A stretch of 64,000 nucleotides of DNA, taken from Blasia pusilla (lineage: Eukaryota; Marchantiophyta; Marchantiopsida; Blasiales). The translations under genes were made by a program, and so were the position numbers. This document shows positions 1 to 10,987 of the stretch, piece by piece. Below the pieces are notes generated by a model. The model ran no database searches and was not told where the DNA came from. It saw only the letters and a program-made list of their open reading frames with translations. The DNA lies in the NCBI GenBank assembly GCA_050084515.1, contig CM114272.1:2418001-2482000 (forward strand), read 5' to 3'. The first letter of the stretch is position 1, and each line of letters begins with the position of its first letter.

Positions 1-210
1 ATATCTCCAATCGCCCCCCTAGTTGGTGGTTAGGTCCCTCTAACTCCAGATAGCCATCTATCCCTACCTACCATGACATACATCTCTTAGACGCTAAGAG
101 CAAGAAGGTCGGGTGCTCATGTGGCCCCATCGTTAGTCGCCTTCTTGTCATCCATATCACAGAATGTAGAACTACCTACTCTATGTACATTTAGGATACA
201 TCCATCATCC

Positions 211-633
211 CTAAGGAACCCCAGTGAAAGATGGCGTCAAACATGCCATATGCCATCCTCTTGAACATCCATCACAGACTAGCATAGTGGCTGCACCACG
301 GGCGAAACCACACAACATACACCGTAAGCCTGCATAAACTATTGCTAAGCTCGGATCAACTGTAGTGTCAATTTTCAGAAGATGACATGGCGCACAGTTA
401 CGCACATGGTCCTTCCAAACCATATCATGGCATTCCTCCAATAAGAGAACATTAGATGGCAAAACCTCACGCACTCTCAAGATGATGCGCCCTGCTATCA
501 CATCCAACGTCGTGGGTGCCATTTGCTGCAAGTAGACATAGTCTCCTTGATGAAACCTCCGGATAGTAAGTCGATAACCACGTCCCCGAATAGTCGCATA
601 CCTCAACGTATCCCGATGTTGTGCAATCTCCAA
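211..633 (-). pseudogene. gypsy copy 1 integrase C-terminal module plus PHD finger (truncated)
   Basis: 140 codons. The N-terminal part carries FHQGDYVYLQQ and a following VLPSNVLLLEE stretch, typical of the beta-rich module after the integrase core in gypsy elements. The C-terminal part is a PHD zinc finger: CMLC, then CDGC, then WH and AC. In copy 3 the finger ends with a CPRC pair; here stop codons and a Cys-to-Tyr change destroy the last zinc ligands (CGA to TGA is visible just upstream). PHD fingers usually bind histone H3 tails, so the role in integration targeting is inferred. Confidence 0.8.
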
Positions 634-669
634 TTCTCAAACGCCATGGGCATCACTCTCTGAAACAAC

Positions 670-1180
670 TCAACCCTGAGAACATGCTCGCATCCATACA
701 TCAGGGTCATTAAGGTTAAACACCTCACCAAGATCTTGATGAATGGCCGCAGGTAAATCTGGCTCTCGGCCATAAAGCAACAAGTACAGTGAGAAAGGCG
801 CTAAGGATGTCTGTCTGCTAAATTTGTATCCCATCGCCAACCACGGCAATTGAAGGTCCCAATCTCCTAGGTGACCTCTCTGCAAGCCATACTTGCGTAA
901 TCCTCTCTTCACCGTCTGCACAACCCGCTCCGCTAGTCCATCCGCCTCAGGATGATCTCGCACAGTAGTGCGGTGGTCGATCAGTGCTTGATCACATAAG
1001 GCCTGAAACTCCCTGCGGAACTCTGTACCCTGATCTATCAACACCTTTGCTGATGCATCGTAATGACTCAGCAGTCGATCTAGGAAGGCCTACGCTAGTC
1101 CCTCACTCACTTTGTCAAGCAATGCAACCAACTCTATCCACTTCGAGAAGTGCTCGACCATCACCAACACATTACGACTA
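670..1180 (-). pseudogene. gypsy copy 1 integrase catalytic core, C-terminal half
   Basis: Contains LIDQGTEF (second catalytic Asp of the DDE triad) and HPEADGLAERVVQT (the catalytic Glu), as in rve-type integrases. The open frame covers 670-1044; the stretch 1045-1180 continues the homology to copy 3 in other frames. The core is interrupted at about 1180 by foreign DNA and resumes near 1830, so it cannot give a working integrase. Confidence 0.85.
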
Positions 1181-1320
1181 TGATGGAAATCATTGAGGAG
1201 ATAATGTCATATCTAGATGTGAGGTATGATTCTAATGATTGATGGTTTTTTGGTTGAAATACAATTTTTTTGTACACTTTACTTTTTCATTTTTCTTAAT
1301 TCAATACTTAGCATATTCTC

Positions 1321-1362
<42 letters not shown>

Positions 1363-1640
1363 TTCAGAGGCATGTTGGCAACTCTTCAAGTTTAGTCTAC
1401 ATGCTGAACTTCCAAGTATTCTACGATTAGCTGTTCATCTTTCAGAACAACAAATGGTGTTATTGAATGATGTTGACACCCCAGAGCTGTGTTACAAGTA
1501 AATAGAGAGTCAACTTTGACACAATGGTTTGCAACTAATTTATTTGACTCAAACGCCAGACAATATCTTTATGTAGATTTTCCTTCATATTATCGTTGGA
1601 CTAAAATAAGATGGATTCGTAGGGTACAAACAAACGAAGT
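1181..1640 (+). mobile_element. Helitron Rep/helicase fragment inserted in gypsy copy 1
   Basis: Plus-strand reading gives LFKFSLHAELPSILRLAVHL followed by NRESTLTQWFATNLF and YVDFPSYYRWTK, the linker before the helicase domain of plant Helitron proteins. It closely matches the Helitron at 60116-60600 (minus strand), including the non-coding stretch before EACWQLF. It ends near 1640; the following 190 bases up to about 1830 are neither Helitron nor gypsy that I recognise. No clear target duplication was found. Confidence 0.8.
1323..1361. repeat. (AT)n microsatellite
   Basis: About 19 uninterrupted AT units in the non-coding part of the Helitron fragment. The related Helitron at about 60480 has only a short AT-rich run there, so the repeat expanded in this copy. 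Confidence 0.95.
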
Positions 1641-1670
1641 ACACTGCATCTTGCTTGCAGTGTACTTCGT
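1634..1670. repeat. Perfect hairpin, 15-bp arms, 7-nt loop
   Basis: Arms 1634-1648 and 1656-1670 are exact reverse complements around a TCTTGCT loop. It lies where homology to the Helitron fragment stops. A Helitron 3' end also has a hairpin, but no convincing CTRR end follows at the usual distance, so I leave it as an inverted repeat. Confidence 0.9.
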
Positions 1671-1829
1671 AGCTGCAGATACTACAGCCTAGATAAACTT
1701 TGCACATTCAAACACAAACACGTTCTTCCTTCGCTCCAGTTCCAATGAAGCGCTCTTCTTGGCGGTCTGGATCTTTGACCAACAAAGGATTGTGACGGCT
1801 GCATCTTGGGAAATGAAGGTAGATGCTCC

Positions 1830-2300
1830 GTCAAAGGCAAAGGTCATGCAAAATCCAAACTCCATCTATAACCTAAATCCATGATCGAAAGTGGATGCAA
1901 TTGTGGAGTCGGAGCATTGAACGATGCTTGGACTCGATCACACACCATACATCTGGTAACAAACCGTTGAACGTCAGTCTGCATGCCTGGCCACCAATAC
2001 TAAATGTGGAGCAAGGTGTGCATCCGCTTCACTCCAAAATGACCCAACTCCTCATGGGAATGACGCACCAAACTTGCTTTCTGCAAAGGATGAGGCACTA
2101 CATGCACTCTACTATCCTCCCACACTCGCAACACATGTGTACCCTCCCACCAGAACCGTCTGGCTCGTTGTAGGATCCGATCTCGCTCTCTAGCACCAAC
2201 TGTGCTCACAACGTTGCATGTACTCCAAGATCACTCCATCGTCATGAATGTCTTGGCCACCTGTCGTCTCCTCACCGACCTCTAGATCTAAGGACTCTCC
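1830..2300 (-). pseudogene. gypsy copy 1 integrase N-terminal zinc-binding domain and start of core
   Basis: The frame at 2000-2209 contains HEELGHFGVKRMHTLL, the His pair of the HHCC integrase zinc domain. The Cys pair (CMVC) follows in the next stretch, near 1920, after an in-frame stop. Sequence between 1830 and 1905 matches the start of the catalytic core in copy 3. Interrupted by stops, so not functional. Confidence 0.8.
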
Positions 2301-2301
2301 A

Positions 2302-2880
2302 TCAAACCTCGCCCATCGAAGTCTCTACAATCTGGCTCTCCATACCCAACAAGCCCAAATAGGCTAACGCATGCCATCCTCGCACCAACTCCTCATCACT
2401 CTCACCGTGCCAACGAGCTCCAGTCGCATCTCGCTGACTCGGGCATGGGTTACGGTGCAAACCATCTGCATCCTGGTTGAGCATCCCACGTCTATGCACC
2501 ACCTTGAAGTCATACTCTTGCAACAAAAGAGCCCACCTCGCAAGCTTCCCTCTAAGCTTGTTGGAATCCATCAACCACTTAAGTGGCTTATGATTAGTAA
2601 TGATGGTAAAGGGATTGCCAAATAGATAACATCTGAAATGTGCGACAGCCCACACTATAGCCAAACACTCACCCTCATACGAGCTATACTTCGCCTCTGC
2701 AGCATTTTTCGAGTGACTAGCGTAAGCCACCACAAACTCTCTACCATCATCGTCATGCTAGGTGAGCACGGTTGCAAGCCCCAACATGCTCCAATCGGTA
2801 TGCAATTGGAAAGGACGCCTCCTGATCGGTCTCCTCAATATGGGCGCAGACGTCAATCTGTCCTTGAGCATCTGAAATGC
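2302..2880 (-). pseudogene. gypsy copy 1 RNase H domain
   Basis: The frame at 2302-2733 contains VAYASHSKNAAEAKYSSYEG, GECLAIVWAVAHFRCYL and NHKPLKWL, the standard gypsy RNase H (RT_RNaseH_2/3-like) signature. The catalytic Asp of the usual TDHKPL motif is Asn here (TNHKPL), whereas copy 3 keeps Asp. The N-terminal end, up to about 2880, is in another frame after a stop. Confidence 0.85.
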
Positions 2881-3881
2881 TCTCTCTTGCTCATCCCCCT
2901 AGTGCCACTCCTGATCCATCTTGGTCATCAAGGTTAGCGGCTTCGCAATCGAACTCAAACCCTTGACGTACCATCGATAGAAGTTCGCCAATCCCATGAA
3001 TGCACGAACTCGACTCACATCTGTATGGCGTGGAATGCGTGAAATAGCCTCTACCTTTGTGTATAGCATACCAAGGCCCTCTGGGTATATTGTATGACCT
3101 AAGTACTCAATCTGGTCTTAGAAGAACTTGCACTTACCTGGATGTAGCTTCAGCCCATGTAACTACAATCATCGAAACACCTCTTCTAGATGTTGCTCAT
3201 GCTCCTCAACCGTGGCGCTAAAGACTATGATGTCATCAATATAACACCTAACAAAATCCATACCTCCCAAGATCCTATCCATGATCCTTTGAAACTCAAC
3301 CAGGTCTTTAACCCAAATGGTAAGAAGCGCCACTGGTACAAAAAATCCTTCCCGTGAGGATCGATGCCCCAAAATGCCGTCTTCTGCCTGTCCTCCAATC
3401 TGATAGGCAGCTGATGGTATTTGGCTCGAAAATCCAATGAACTGAAGACCTTTGCATGCCCAATTGCATCAAAGATCTCCTTAGGGGTGGGCATGGCATA
3501 CCTATCAGACTTCGTGTGTCGATTGATAGGTCGGTAATCTCCACACATCCGCCTATCCGTCCAGTTGCCATGCACATCCTTCTGGGCAGGCATGACAATG
3601 GCAGATGCATACTCTCCATGCGACATCTCCACTAGTCCTACTCCAACCAAGTCCTGGCTCCTACTCTGAATCAGAGCCCTCTCCATGTCACTGTACGTGT
3701 AGGATCGTCGGAAGATCGGCGTGTCACTCGACAACTCAATGCGGATCCCTGGACCCTTCAGTGTACCCAAATCATGCATACTAAATGCAAAATGACTCCT
3801 ATAACTCCTAAGGAACTGGTGTATCCGACGCCCCTCTCCTCTTGTCAATTTAGGGCCCATATCTAGCTCCCAAGTCTCCAT
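2881..3881 (-). pseudogene. gypsy copy 1 reverse transcriptase domain
   Basis: The frame at 3225-3881 covers fingers and palm up to SLDFRAKYHQL and WRFLPFGLK; the frame at 3169-3372 carries RCYIDDIIVF, the YxDD active-site box. The two overlap in different frames, so at least one frameshift separates them, and further stops follow toward RNase H. The family lies between the methyltransferase and RNase H in the same order as copy 3. Confidence 0.88.
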
Positions 3882-4199
3882 CGTGACTACGGTAGAACTC
3901 TCCGGTACGGATGTCGATGGTTGCTATGGTGCAACCCCGTCTTGGAAAATAGAACTCTCATCTCCACGTGCAGTATCCGGCACCACGCTCGATGTTGTGG
4001 CTATCATCTCGTGATGTACATGCAAAACATCCCAAGAAGTCCAAGGGTGTCTCTCTCGATCACCCTTGGTGTGTCAATCTCCTCGGGTCTCGCCCCCGGC
4101 CACTGCCTCAACCATCTCGGTAGGCATTGGGCTCACCAACGCAACTTTTGTGACGTGTCGCATCCTCAAACGACGTTGCTCAGCTACTACTAAGCTGAA

Positions 4200-5184
4200 A
4201 ATCCATGTCAAGCAGTTTAGATCCATCACGTGATCCAAGATATAATGTTGTGATGCCTCCGATAATGATGGTATTGCCGTCACTCTTGTGGGGAATCCCA
4301 TCGCTCGCTCTCGCTCATCGGCGTTGGGCTCCACAACCTCTGTACCTAGTCTTCCCCAAGCCAGGTCCAACCTCCTTGAATGCATAAGAAGGAGGAAAAC
4401 TCACCAATGTGGGAAAGGCTGCCCGTGGCCTGCCAATTCTGTTGACCATAGTCAACAGGGGTCGATCATCTAGCCTCACTGCCTGTGATCGACGGCCCGA
4501 ATCTAATATAGAATCCACCAACAAATCGGAGGGGCGCTCCACTCTCGCATATGCCCTCCACAATACCTTGTGTGGTACCAAGTTGGTCCACCAAAGACGC
4601 GGGTGATGTGCTTATGAACCCACACTTGCTGCATCCAACAAAACTGCCAGGCCGATCCATGCGTGCACCTGATGTGCACTCGTCACCATGCGGGACCTCG
4701 AATCGCCCAAATTTGACACATTCTCTAAAATATATGTTGGAGAACGAGGTTGATGCTCATGTAAATATCGCAAGATCCACATCATCTTCCAAAACAACCT
4801 AGGCCAAGTGTTAGCTAATCCGCTATCTTGTCCAACACTCAATTGGCCCTTACACGGCCAACCAGCAATGACCAAGTCTATGGTCCCTACCCGCTCCAAG
4901 TCCTGCGCCCCCAACAATGAAATGTCCCTCGGTATGGAACTCTGGTATCCTTGGACAGCGGATGCACACAACAAGTCAGGAAAACGGAGGCGTAACTGGG
5001 CCACATGGTGAAGTGAATTGCGCCTCGCAACATCATCAATCTCCACATACAAGTACTGGTGCATGCGCACTCCAACGTGCAAAACAGCAGCTAACCCATT
5101 TCTGATCCCTCCAAAGAGATCCAACACCCGAATACCCTCCTCTAGGATGCACCACACAATGGGGGTGGTATCCAAAGGGGTCAT
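4200..5184 (-). pseudogene. retrotransposon-borne C5-cytosine DNA methyltransferase (copy 1)
   Basis: The frame at 4612-5184 has motif I (VLDLFGGIRNG), motif IV (IDLVIAGWPCKGQLS with the catalytic Pro-Cys) and motif VI (YILENV). After a stop, motif VIII appears as PRLWWTN at about 4570, motif IX as NADERERAMGFP near 4310, and the motif X region as MDLNCLTWI near 4205. The order I to X is not permuted, unlike plant DRM enzymes, and the spacing and the IDLVIxGxPC block resemble DNMT3 by eye. Domain length is about 310 residues. It sits between the protease and RT segments of the gypsy polyprotein. Stops and frameshifts inactivate it. Confidence 0.85.
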
Positions 5185-5256
5185 AGTAGCACTCCTGCCT
5201 ACCTGGGGTTCCTCTAACTTGTCACACTCTAGTGCAAACGTCTCACTCCACGCGGC

Positions 5257-6300
5257 CTACACATGCTCAGTGGCTAAGCGTTGAAGCTCCTTAGTCGAGC
5301 CCCAAAGCGGCACCTCTCCTCCACGGACTGATGCGGCTAGCATGATACTTTTCTCCATAGAAATGTCAGGAATGGGAGTATCCTCTACATGGACATGTCC
5401 CTCAATCAAATCACTAGGCCAAGTGATGGCATTGCTAAATGCTTCTAAGGTTGCCATCTCTCCTAGTCGTCGCTTGATCATTGCACCTATAAATCGAACG
5501 GGTAATGAGCTAAGGCGCCCATCACTTGACTGCCATCCTGGTCTGTAGGATGCTGACTCCTCCCAGTAATCCAGGGAAAATCCCATCGGGTATAACACTG
5601 CTCCACCAACCAATACGTCATAGGACTTTGCATTTGTCACTATCGCCTTGGCTCGCATCACAGACTCATGTGTAGGATGTCCCGAGAAAATCCTCACCAT
5701 GACCTCCTGTTGGGTGATATACTGTATGGTACTCACTCCACCCAAAGATGTCTGTATCCGGAATGGACAACGCTCCACATCGGCTCTCGTCAAGCCCAAT
5801 CATCTGAATGACGCTTATCCCAACATCAAGGGTTACGCTCCTAAATCCAAAAAAACGCATTGTGGACTAAAAGCTCTACCTCATGGACTCACCAACTAGA
5901 AGACCTCTCCCCGATTATCCAGCAAAACAACACCAGGAGAAGCCATGGCATACTCTATCATGGGTCTAGTGGGCATCTCCGCCATCCTAGCAACCGCAGC
6001 CTGGCATGAATCTGACCTGGAGGGCCGAGCATTAGCTCCAAGGGCAGGTCCATCACCTCCTCTGCAATCATCTCTGAACGTGATGCAAGAACTCCAACTC
6101 CACGCTCACATAGCGTAGCGGCCAGCCGGAAAACCTCGGCGGGCGTACCTCCCAACGTCATAACATCGGAAGCAAAAAATAAAGGAGCGCGATATACAAC
6201 GGTGGCCGTCCCCAATAACGTGCTCGACACATGCTCCTCATGAGCATAAAAAATAGAAGTCGTTGCACTTGCTTCTCCCATAGCCCTACATGCCTGCACA
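5257..6300 (-). pseudogene. gypsy copy 1 protease region and gag-protease linker
   Basis: The frame at 5257-5799 contains the protease body (LTRADVERCPFRIQTSLGG, then SYDVLVGGAVLYPMG) followed by a conserved linker leading into the methyltransferase. The retropepsin active-site D-S/T-G-A lies just upstream (about 5850) and is damaged here; copy 3 shows DSGAQ intact. The frame at 5958-6299 is the linker upstream of protease, also conserved in copies 2 and 3. Confidence 0.75.
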
Positions 6301-6559
6301 CCAACAACATCACCAACTCTCTAGGAACTCTGATCAGGACCCATTGATGAGGTCCTCATTGCCTCAGACAACGTGAAAGACTGAGGAAGCCTAGTTTGTT
6401 TCCTGTCTTTCCCTCGTTGTGGATCCAACTCTGCGGCTGCTCCACACATCATAATTGCGGCCGCCTCCATCTAGGCAACCTTGCACATCCAACCAGGATC
6501 CTCCATATCTTTGGCTGCTCCATATGATGTCAATGCCACGGATCTGGCATTTGGTAACC

Positions 6560-7600
6560 TCAATGCCATAGTGGCAATCTGCTCTTGTAGCTGCTGTATT
6601 TGAGCAGCCATCCCAGCCTCACGCTTGGCGTCTCCCTTGAAGCATCTAGGTGGTGGGACTCTACCTCATCCACGGGTAGTTCTACCACCCTGTCGGGCAA
6701 CTCCAGCTCCTCGTCCCCCAACAAGACCACATGGTGTACGATCCCTAGGCCCACATGGACCGGCTACTAGCTCTGGTGCACTCTCTAGCCCTCGGTCCAG
6801 ACGTAACTTACGGTGTAAACTGAAACACTTGGCGCATGTGTGACCATATCTCTGACAATAGTTACACTGATAACCTCCTGTTGCAGCACCATCTCTTCCG
6901 CCATGCTGAGGCACACGTCCATGACCTTGACGCGTGCAATCGTGCCGATGATGGGCTCCACTACATGACCAACAAGTTATCCTAGGTGGCTGCATATGAA
7001 GGCGCAGGTCTCTGTGGCACGGCCTCCCAGTATCCTCCCTAAGCTCGTGGTGCCACAGTCGACCTATCTCGGAGTCCACGTTGCTACACAGGTGGTGTAG
7101 ACAATCGTGACTGCTCTCACCCAGAACCTATGGTGGCTACGCTCTCCTCCGCCATGTTGCGCTCAATGTTCTTAGCGGTCCTAAAAAAATCTCTCAACGT
7201 AGGGGAAGTGTTCATAAGAAGCATCCCCTCCCGCACCCGTGTTCGCAGGGTCCGGTCCAGCATCGCGTACCATGATTGGATAGCCTGAGCCTCTATCACC
7301 CCTTGAGTGACGTTGATCAACCGGCGCAAGCGAGTGTAAGCCTCATGCAAACTCTCACCTGGGTAACTTTGGAAGTTGTGGATGCTCCGCAACTTCTTCG
7401 TCCGTACCCCTTGAAAGCTCGCCCTCAACTTAGCAAAGATCTCAACCACGGGGTTGAACCTAGAACGAACCCGACTAGATGGTGCAACTTCTCGAGTGCG
7501 AGTGACCCCTCCTAAAACATCACTAGTGGAAGAGGAAGTAGCCTCTCTTGACTCTTCCTCTTCATCTGGGAACGGCTCTATCCATGACACATAGTGTGGG
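6560..7600 (-). pseudogene. gypsy copy 1 gag, C-terminal half with two zinc knuckles
   Basis: The frame at 6666-7079 contains CWSCSGAHHRHDC and CNYCQRYGHTCAKC, two CCHC-type zinc knuckles of a nucleocapsid. The frame at 7117-7600 is the gag capsid part with YPGESLHEAYTRLRRLINVT, characteristic of gypsy gag. The stop at 7114-7116 is TGA where copy 2 has CGA. Gag is split from its N-terminal half by the solo LTR at 7601-8870. Confidence 0.85.
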
Positions 7601-8870
7601 TGTGATACCCACAATTTTGTACTTTTAGACATTTATACATTTTGATTCAAGGAATGAAGACTCTATGAAGTAAACATTGTATATACAAGACTGTTTTAGA
7701 TATTATGTTTGTGAATTGGAAGAATGAGTAATATTGAAATGGATCACGAAGCTCCTAAGACAAGGCAGAGAGATGGAAGATCAAGGATTTGCCTTAGAGG
7801 AGATGGAAATGCGGTAACAAAGTCTAAAGACTAAGAGCAAAGCTTGGAAAAGACAACAAAGCCTTATTAAGAACTTGTTTATGAAGTGCTTCACTCTTGA
7901 ACGAAGCAAGATGAAGAAGAAGAGGAAGATGTACTTTGCTCTTGAGCGAAGCACGAAGAATGCAGCGCTTTGTCCTCAGGAAGAGCTTTGTCTTCAAGGG
8001 AAGAAGAAGAAGTCCAGACTTCGCACCGAAGCGAAGCTAAGACTTGAAGTGATTTCAAGCGGCACACTGTTAGAATAGTTAGATTAGGAAGAGGCGCGAC
8101 TTTTTGGACTAGATAGGAAGTTAGGGCAGTTACGCCCAGCGGATTCATAGCGATCATAGGAAAAGATAAGAGAGCCATACATCAAGGTAGTTACAAACTC
8201 TCAATAGACACTAGATTCGTAAGAGATGCTTTAGATCTTTGGACCTACTGCTGCCTCGAAAGATATTTCAGAAGCATGAAAGTAGCTATCATCATCATTC
8301 TTTCACGAAGTCCTTACGTTGTAAGAAAGGTCCAAGCAAGAGAGTAGTACCCTCTCAAGCTTGTATACACTTTGAAGCTTTTTCATTCTTGATAGAGTAG
8401 TAAAGCACTCATTTCTTCATTCTGATGTGCGATGCATATGTCTGAGAATTCTTATTGGGTCTTCAGAGTGAAGAGTGAATCAAGAGAACACTTTCATCAG
8501 TAGAATAATCAACGTTGAGTTGTAAGAAATATGTTTGAGAGAGAGTAGCTTGCCTAGACGGATTGAGTTTTGAAAGTAGGAGAAGCCAACTTCTTGTTGA
8601 GGTCTCTATGAGGTTCTTTGTGGTTGAGTGAAGATCTATCTGAGCGTGAATTCCATTCCAGTGGAGAGAATTGACGAAAGAAATCTTGGTACTAATAGAG
8701 AGAAGAATACACGGATAAGTGATTGAATCCGAATTGTACACACTTAACTACAACTATTGCAAGATAAATGCCATCTTGAACTCTTTTTTCACATAATCGT
8801 GATCCTCTTGGGGATTGAACTCATAAAATTACTATAAAAAAATCAATTGTTATACTTCTTGTACATTACA
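7601..8870. mobile_element. Solo LTR nested in gag of gypsy copy 1 (1270 bp)
   Basis: The insert begins TGTGATACCC and ends GTACATTACA, so it has TG...CA ends, and it is flanked by the exact 5-bp duplication GTGGG at 7596-7600 and 8871-8875. Removing it restores continuity with gag of copy 2 (tyrosine-rich stretch before VSW). No internal coding domain is visible, so it is a solo LTR or a small terminal-repeat element. It is unrelated to the host gypsy LTR. Confidence 0.88.
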
Positions 8871-8875
8871 GTGGG

Positions 8876-9350
8876 TCATAGTAGAGTCGCCATGCCTCAA
8901 TCTCCTGGGCATATATGTGGGAGAACTCAAGGTAATCTTCCATGGGCGCCCCCTCTAAATGCTGGAACATATCGTTCCATGTTGTAAACGAGTTGAATTC
9001 TCTAGAGTTCCTAGCGCGCTGTGAGTCACACCAACTCCTAAACTCCGCAATGAAGTCGTGTAGCTCTATGGTGCCTACAACACCCGAAAACCTATGCGGT
9101 CCTCTACCCCGATCGTCCATCTCATAGGCCCAACTGGTAGGACCACTCAATGTGTACGGTGGATCACTAACACATTCCTCTATATGCTCCCCTTGGTCTG
9201 AAGATGACACAAAAGGAGATCGAGGTGGTCTCTCATGTAGAGACCCTCGAAACCTTGTACCACTCTGGGTAAACCCTCCAGAGCTACTCTCAGGTCCACT
9301 ATCTCGCCTATCAAAATCCTAAAAGGACGTTGTGATGGCCTCATGCCCCT
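8876..9350 (-). pseudogene. gypsy copy 1 gag, N-terminal half
   Basis: The frame at 8866-9210 (its last codons run into the solo LTR) reads WAYEMDDRGRGPHRFSGVVG and FQHLEGAPMEDYLEF, matching the N-terminal gag frame of copy 2 at 38819. Homology extends upstream to about 9350. The initiating Met is not evident in either copy. Confidence 0.8.
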
Positions 9351-10987
9351 CTCACACGATCACTCTCAATCTCACGAGTAATCCCTCAATCACTCAAACT
9401 AAATATGCGGCACTCAATCTACATTCTCTCACTAAGACGTATGCTGTGCGGCAACAAGCAGCGTGGTGCGGCAAATCAACTGATCTATCATCTCATCGAT
9501 AAACCATCCTCAACTCTGGACATCCCACACACATCTATGTCCCCTAAACCCATACATCATCGATGCTCCTAGCATCAGTATGAAACCCAATATCCCAAAT
9601 AACTTCCCAATACCCAGAAAATCCCTCATACGTGCAAGGTAAGAGACCATAATGGGTAACTTGACAATAATATCGATGTTGCTCCTCAGCAAGTGCAAAT
9701 ATCGACCCCAACTTGATTGTGAAGACAACTCCTCCAATCAGCAAGTCATACTCCTCTTGTACTAACGCTGCTAAAACCTCCTCGATGTGCGGTGCAGGTT
9801 CAGTGGTCCAATGCGGCACTGGCGCCACGAAACGGCTACAAACGACACAACACTCGGGAATGGGATGCGGCACTTGGCGGCATACCCTCCTCAATCAGAA
9901 ATTCACACGCTTTGCACCTTAGTGAAGGAGCCGATCCGCGATTGAGATGATGCGGTGCGACCACAAGCGGCACGACACGTCAATTGGAGGCGCGATGTGA
10001 CTACAGGCGTCAGGGCACGATACTCGATCGTCATCGAGCGGCTACCAATCACAACATAGCAGCATGAAATGAAAACTCAAACACCATAACTCAAGGTCAC
10101 CTGCCATCACTGGTTGATGATGAAACTACGATGATGGTGGTGGCCAAACCAAAGTACGTGGTGGCGATGCAAGTCAAAGAATCAACACTGGTCGTGGAAG
10201 ACCCTCCACTCCGTAATTGCGGCAATGGAAACCAAAGGGTGGACAATGGCCAAATGCAGCTCTGAGCAGCGCTAGGTGGCGGAAATGGCCGACGGTGGAT
10301 GGTGGACTGTTGACGGTGACAATTGACCGTTGATGGTGACGGTGGATAGTTGATAGTGACAGTTGACCATTGATGGTGATGGTTGACCATTGATGGTGGA
10401 CCGTTTATGGAGACTATGACGGCGACGGCTGCCATCGGCGCGACGACTGGTTTAGGGTTTGAACAATTTAACCCTACAAATCGCCTAGCAACGGAATTTT
10501 TTCAAGATTGACCATAACTTTTTGTTTGCAACTCCAAATTGTGTATTGTTTGTTGCATACCAAGCACAGATTCACGATCTACGACGGAGTAAAAAAATAT
10601 TTGGAATTGGACACTCCAGTGAAAACTAAATGGGACTGTTGCTAGGAGCATCTGGAAAATTCAGCAGCGCTTCCGCGCTGATTTCTCCCAACGAAAATGT
10701 AAAACCTATGAGAACACAAATCAGCAAGCTTCATGGTGCTCCTGAGAGCACTGACATGGAGCAATCCACCCCCAATATTCAATTCCTATCGAAATTAGGC
10801 AGCGCTTCCGCGTGCCACTCTCCTGTACAAAAAATCAGCAAAGCAAAACAACAAACTCGCATGGTTCTTGCTCCGGTTAGCACTCCCATGAGCCATGAAG
10901 CGGGGAACACGGTCCCCCAACCTACACTAAACATTGAGCAACCAGGGAGCTCCCCCATGAAGCTCTCTCACTCATTCATTCTCTCTT
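9351..10987 (-). other. gypsy copy 1 long 5' leader
   Basis: About 1.6 kb between LTR block and gag with no domain on either strand. It is conserved as a reverse complement in copy 2 (35830-38720). It contains a run of short degenerate TTGACCATTGATGGTGA-like repeats (about 10270-10420). It also has two GC hairpins near 10665-10680 and 10800-10815 which, in element sense, have a GGAA (GNRA-type) loop. No convincing tRNA primer-binding site was found next to the LTR. Confidence 0.7.

Noticed and set aside
1634-1700. Helitron 3' terminus in copy 1
   Set aside because: The hairpin is present, but the CTAG near 1690 is not followed by T and the spacing is too long; the flanking Helitron sequence is internal, not terminal.
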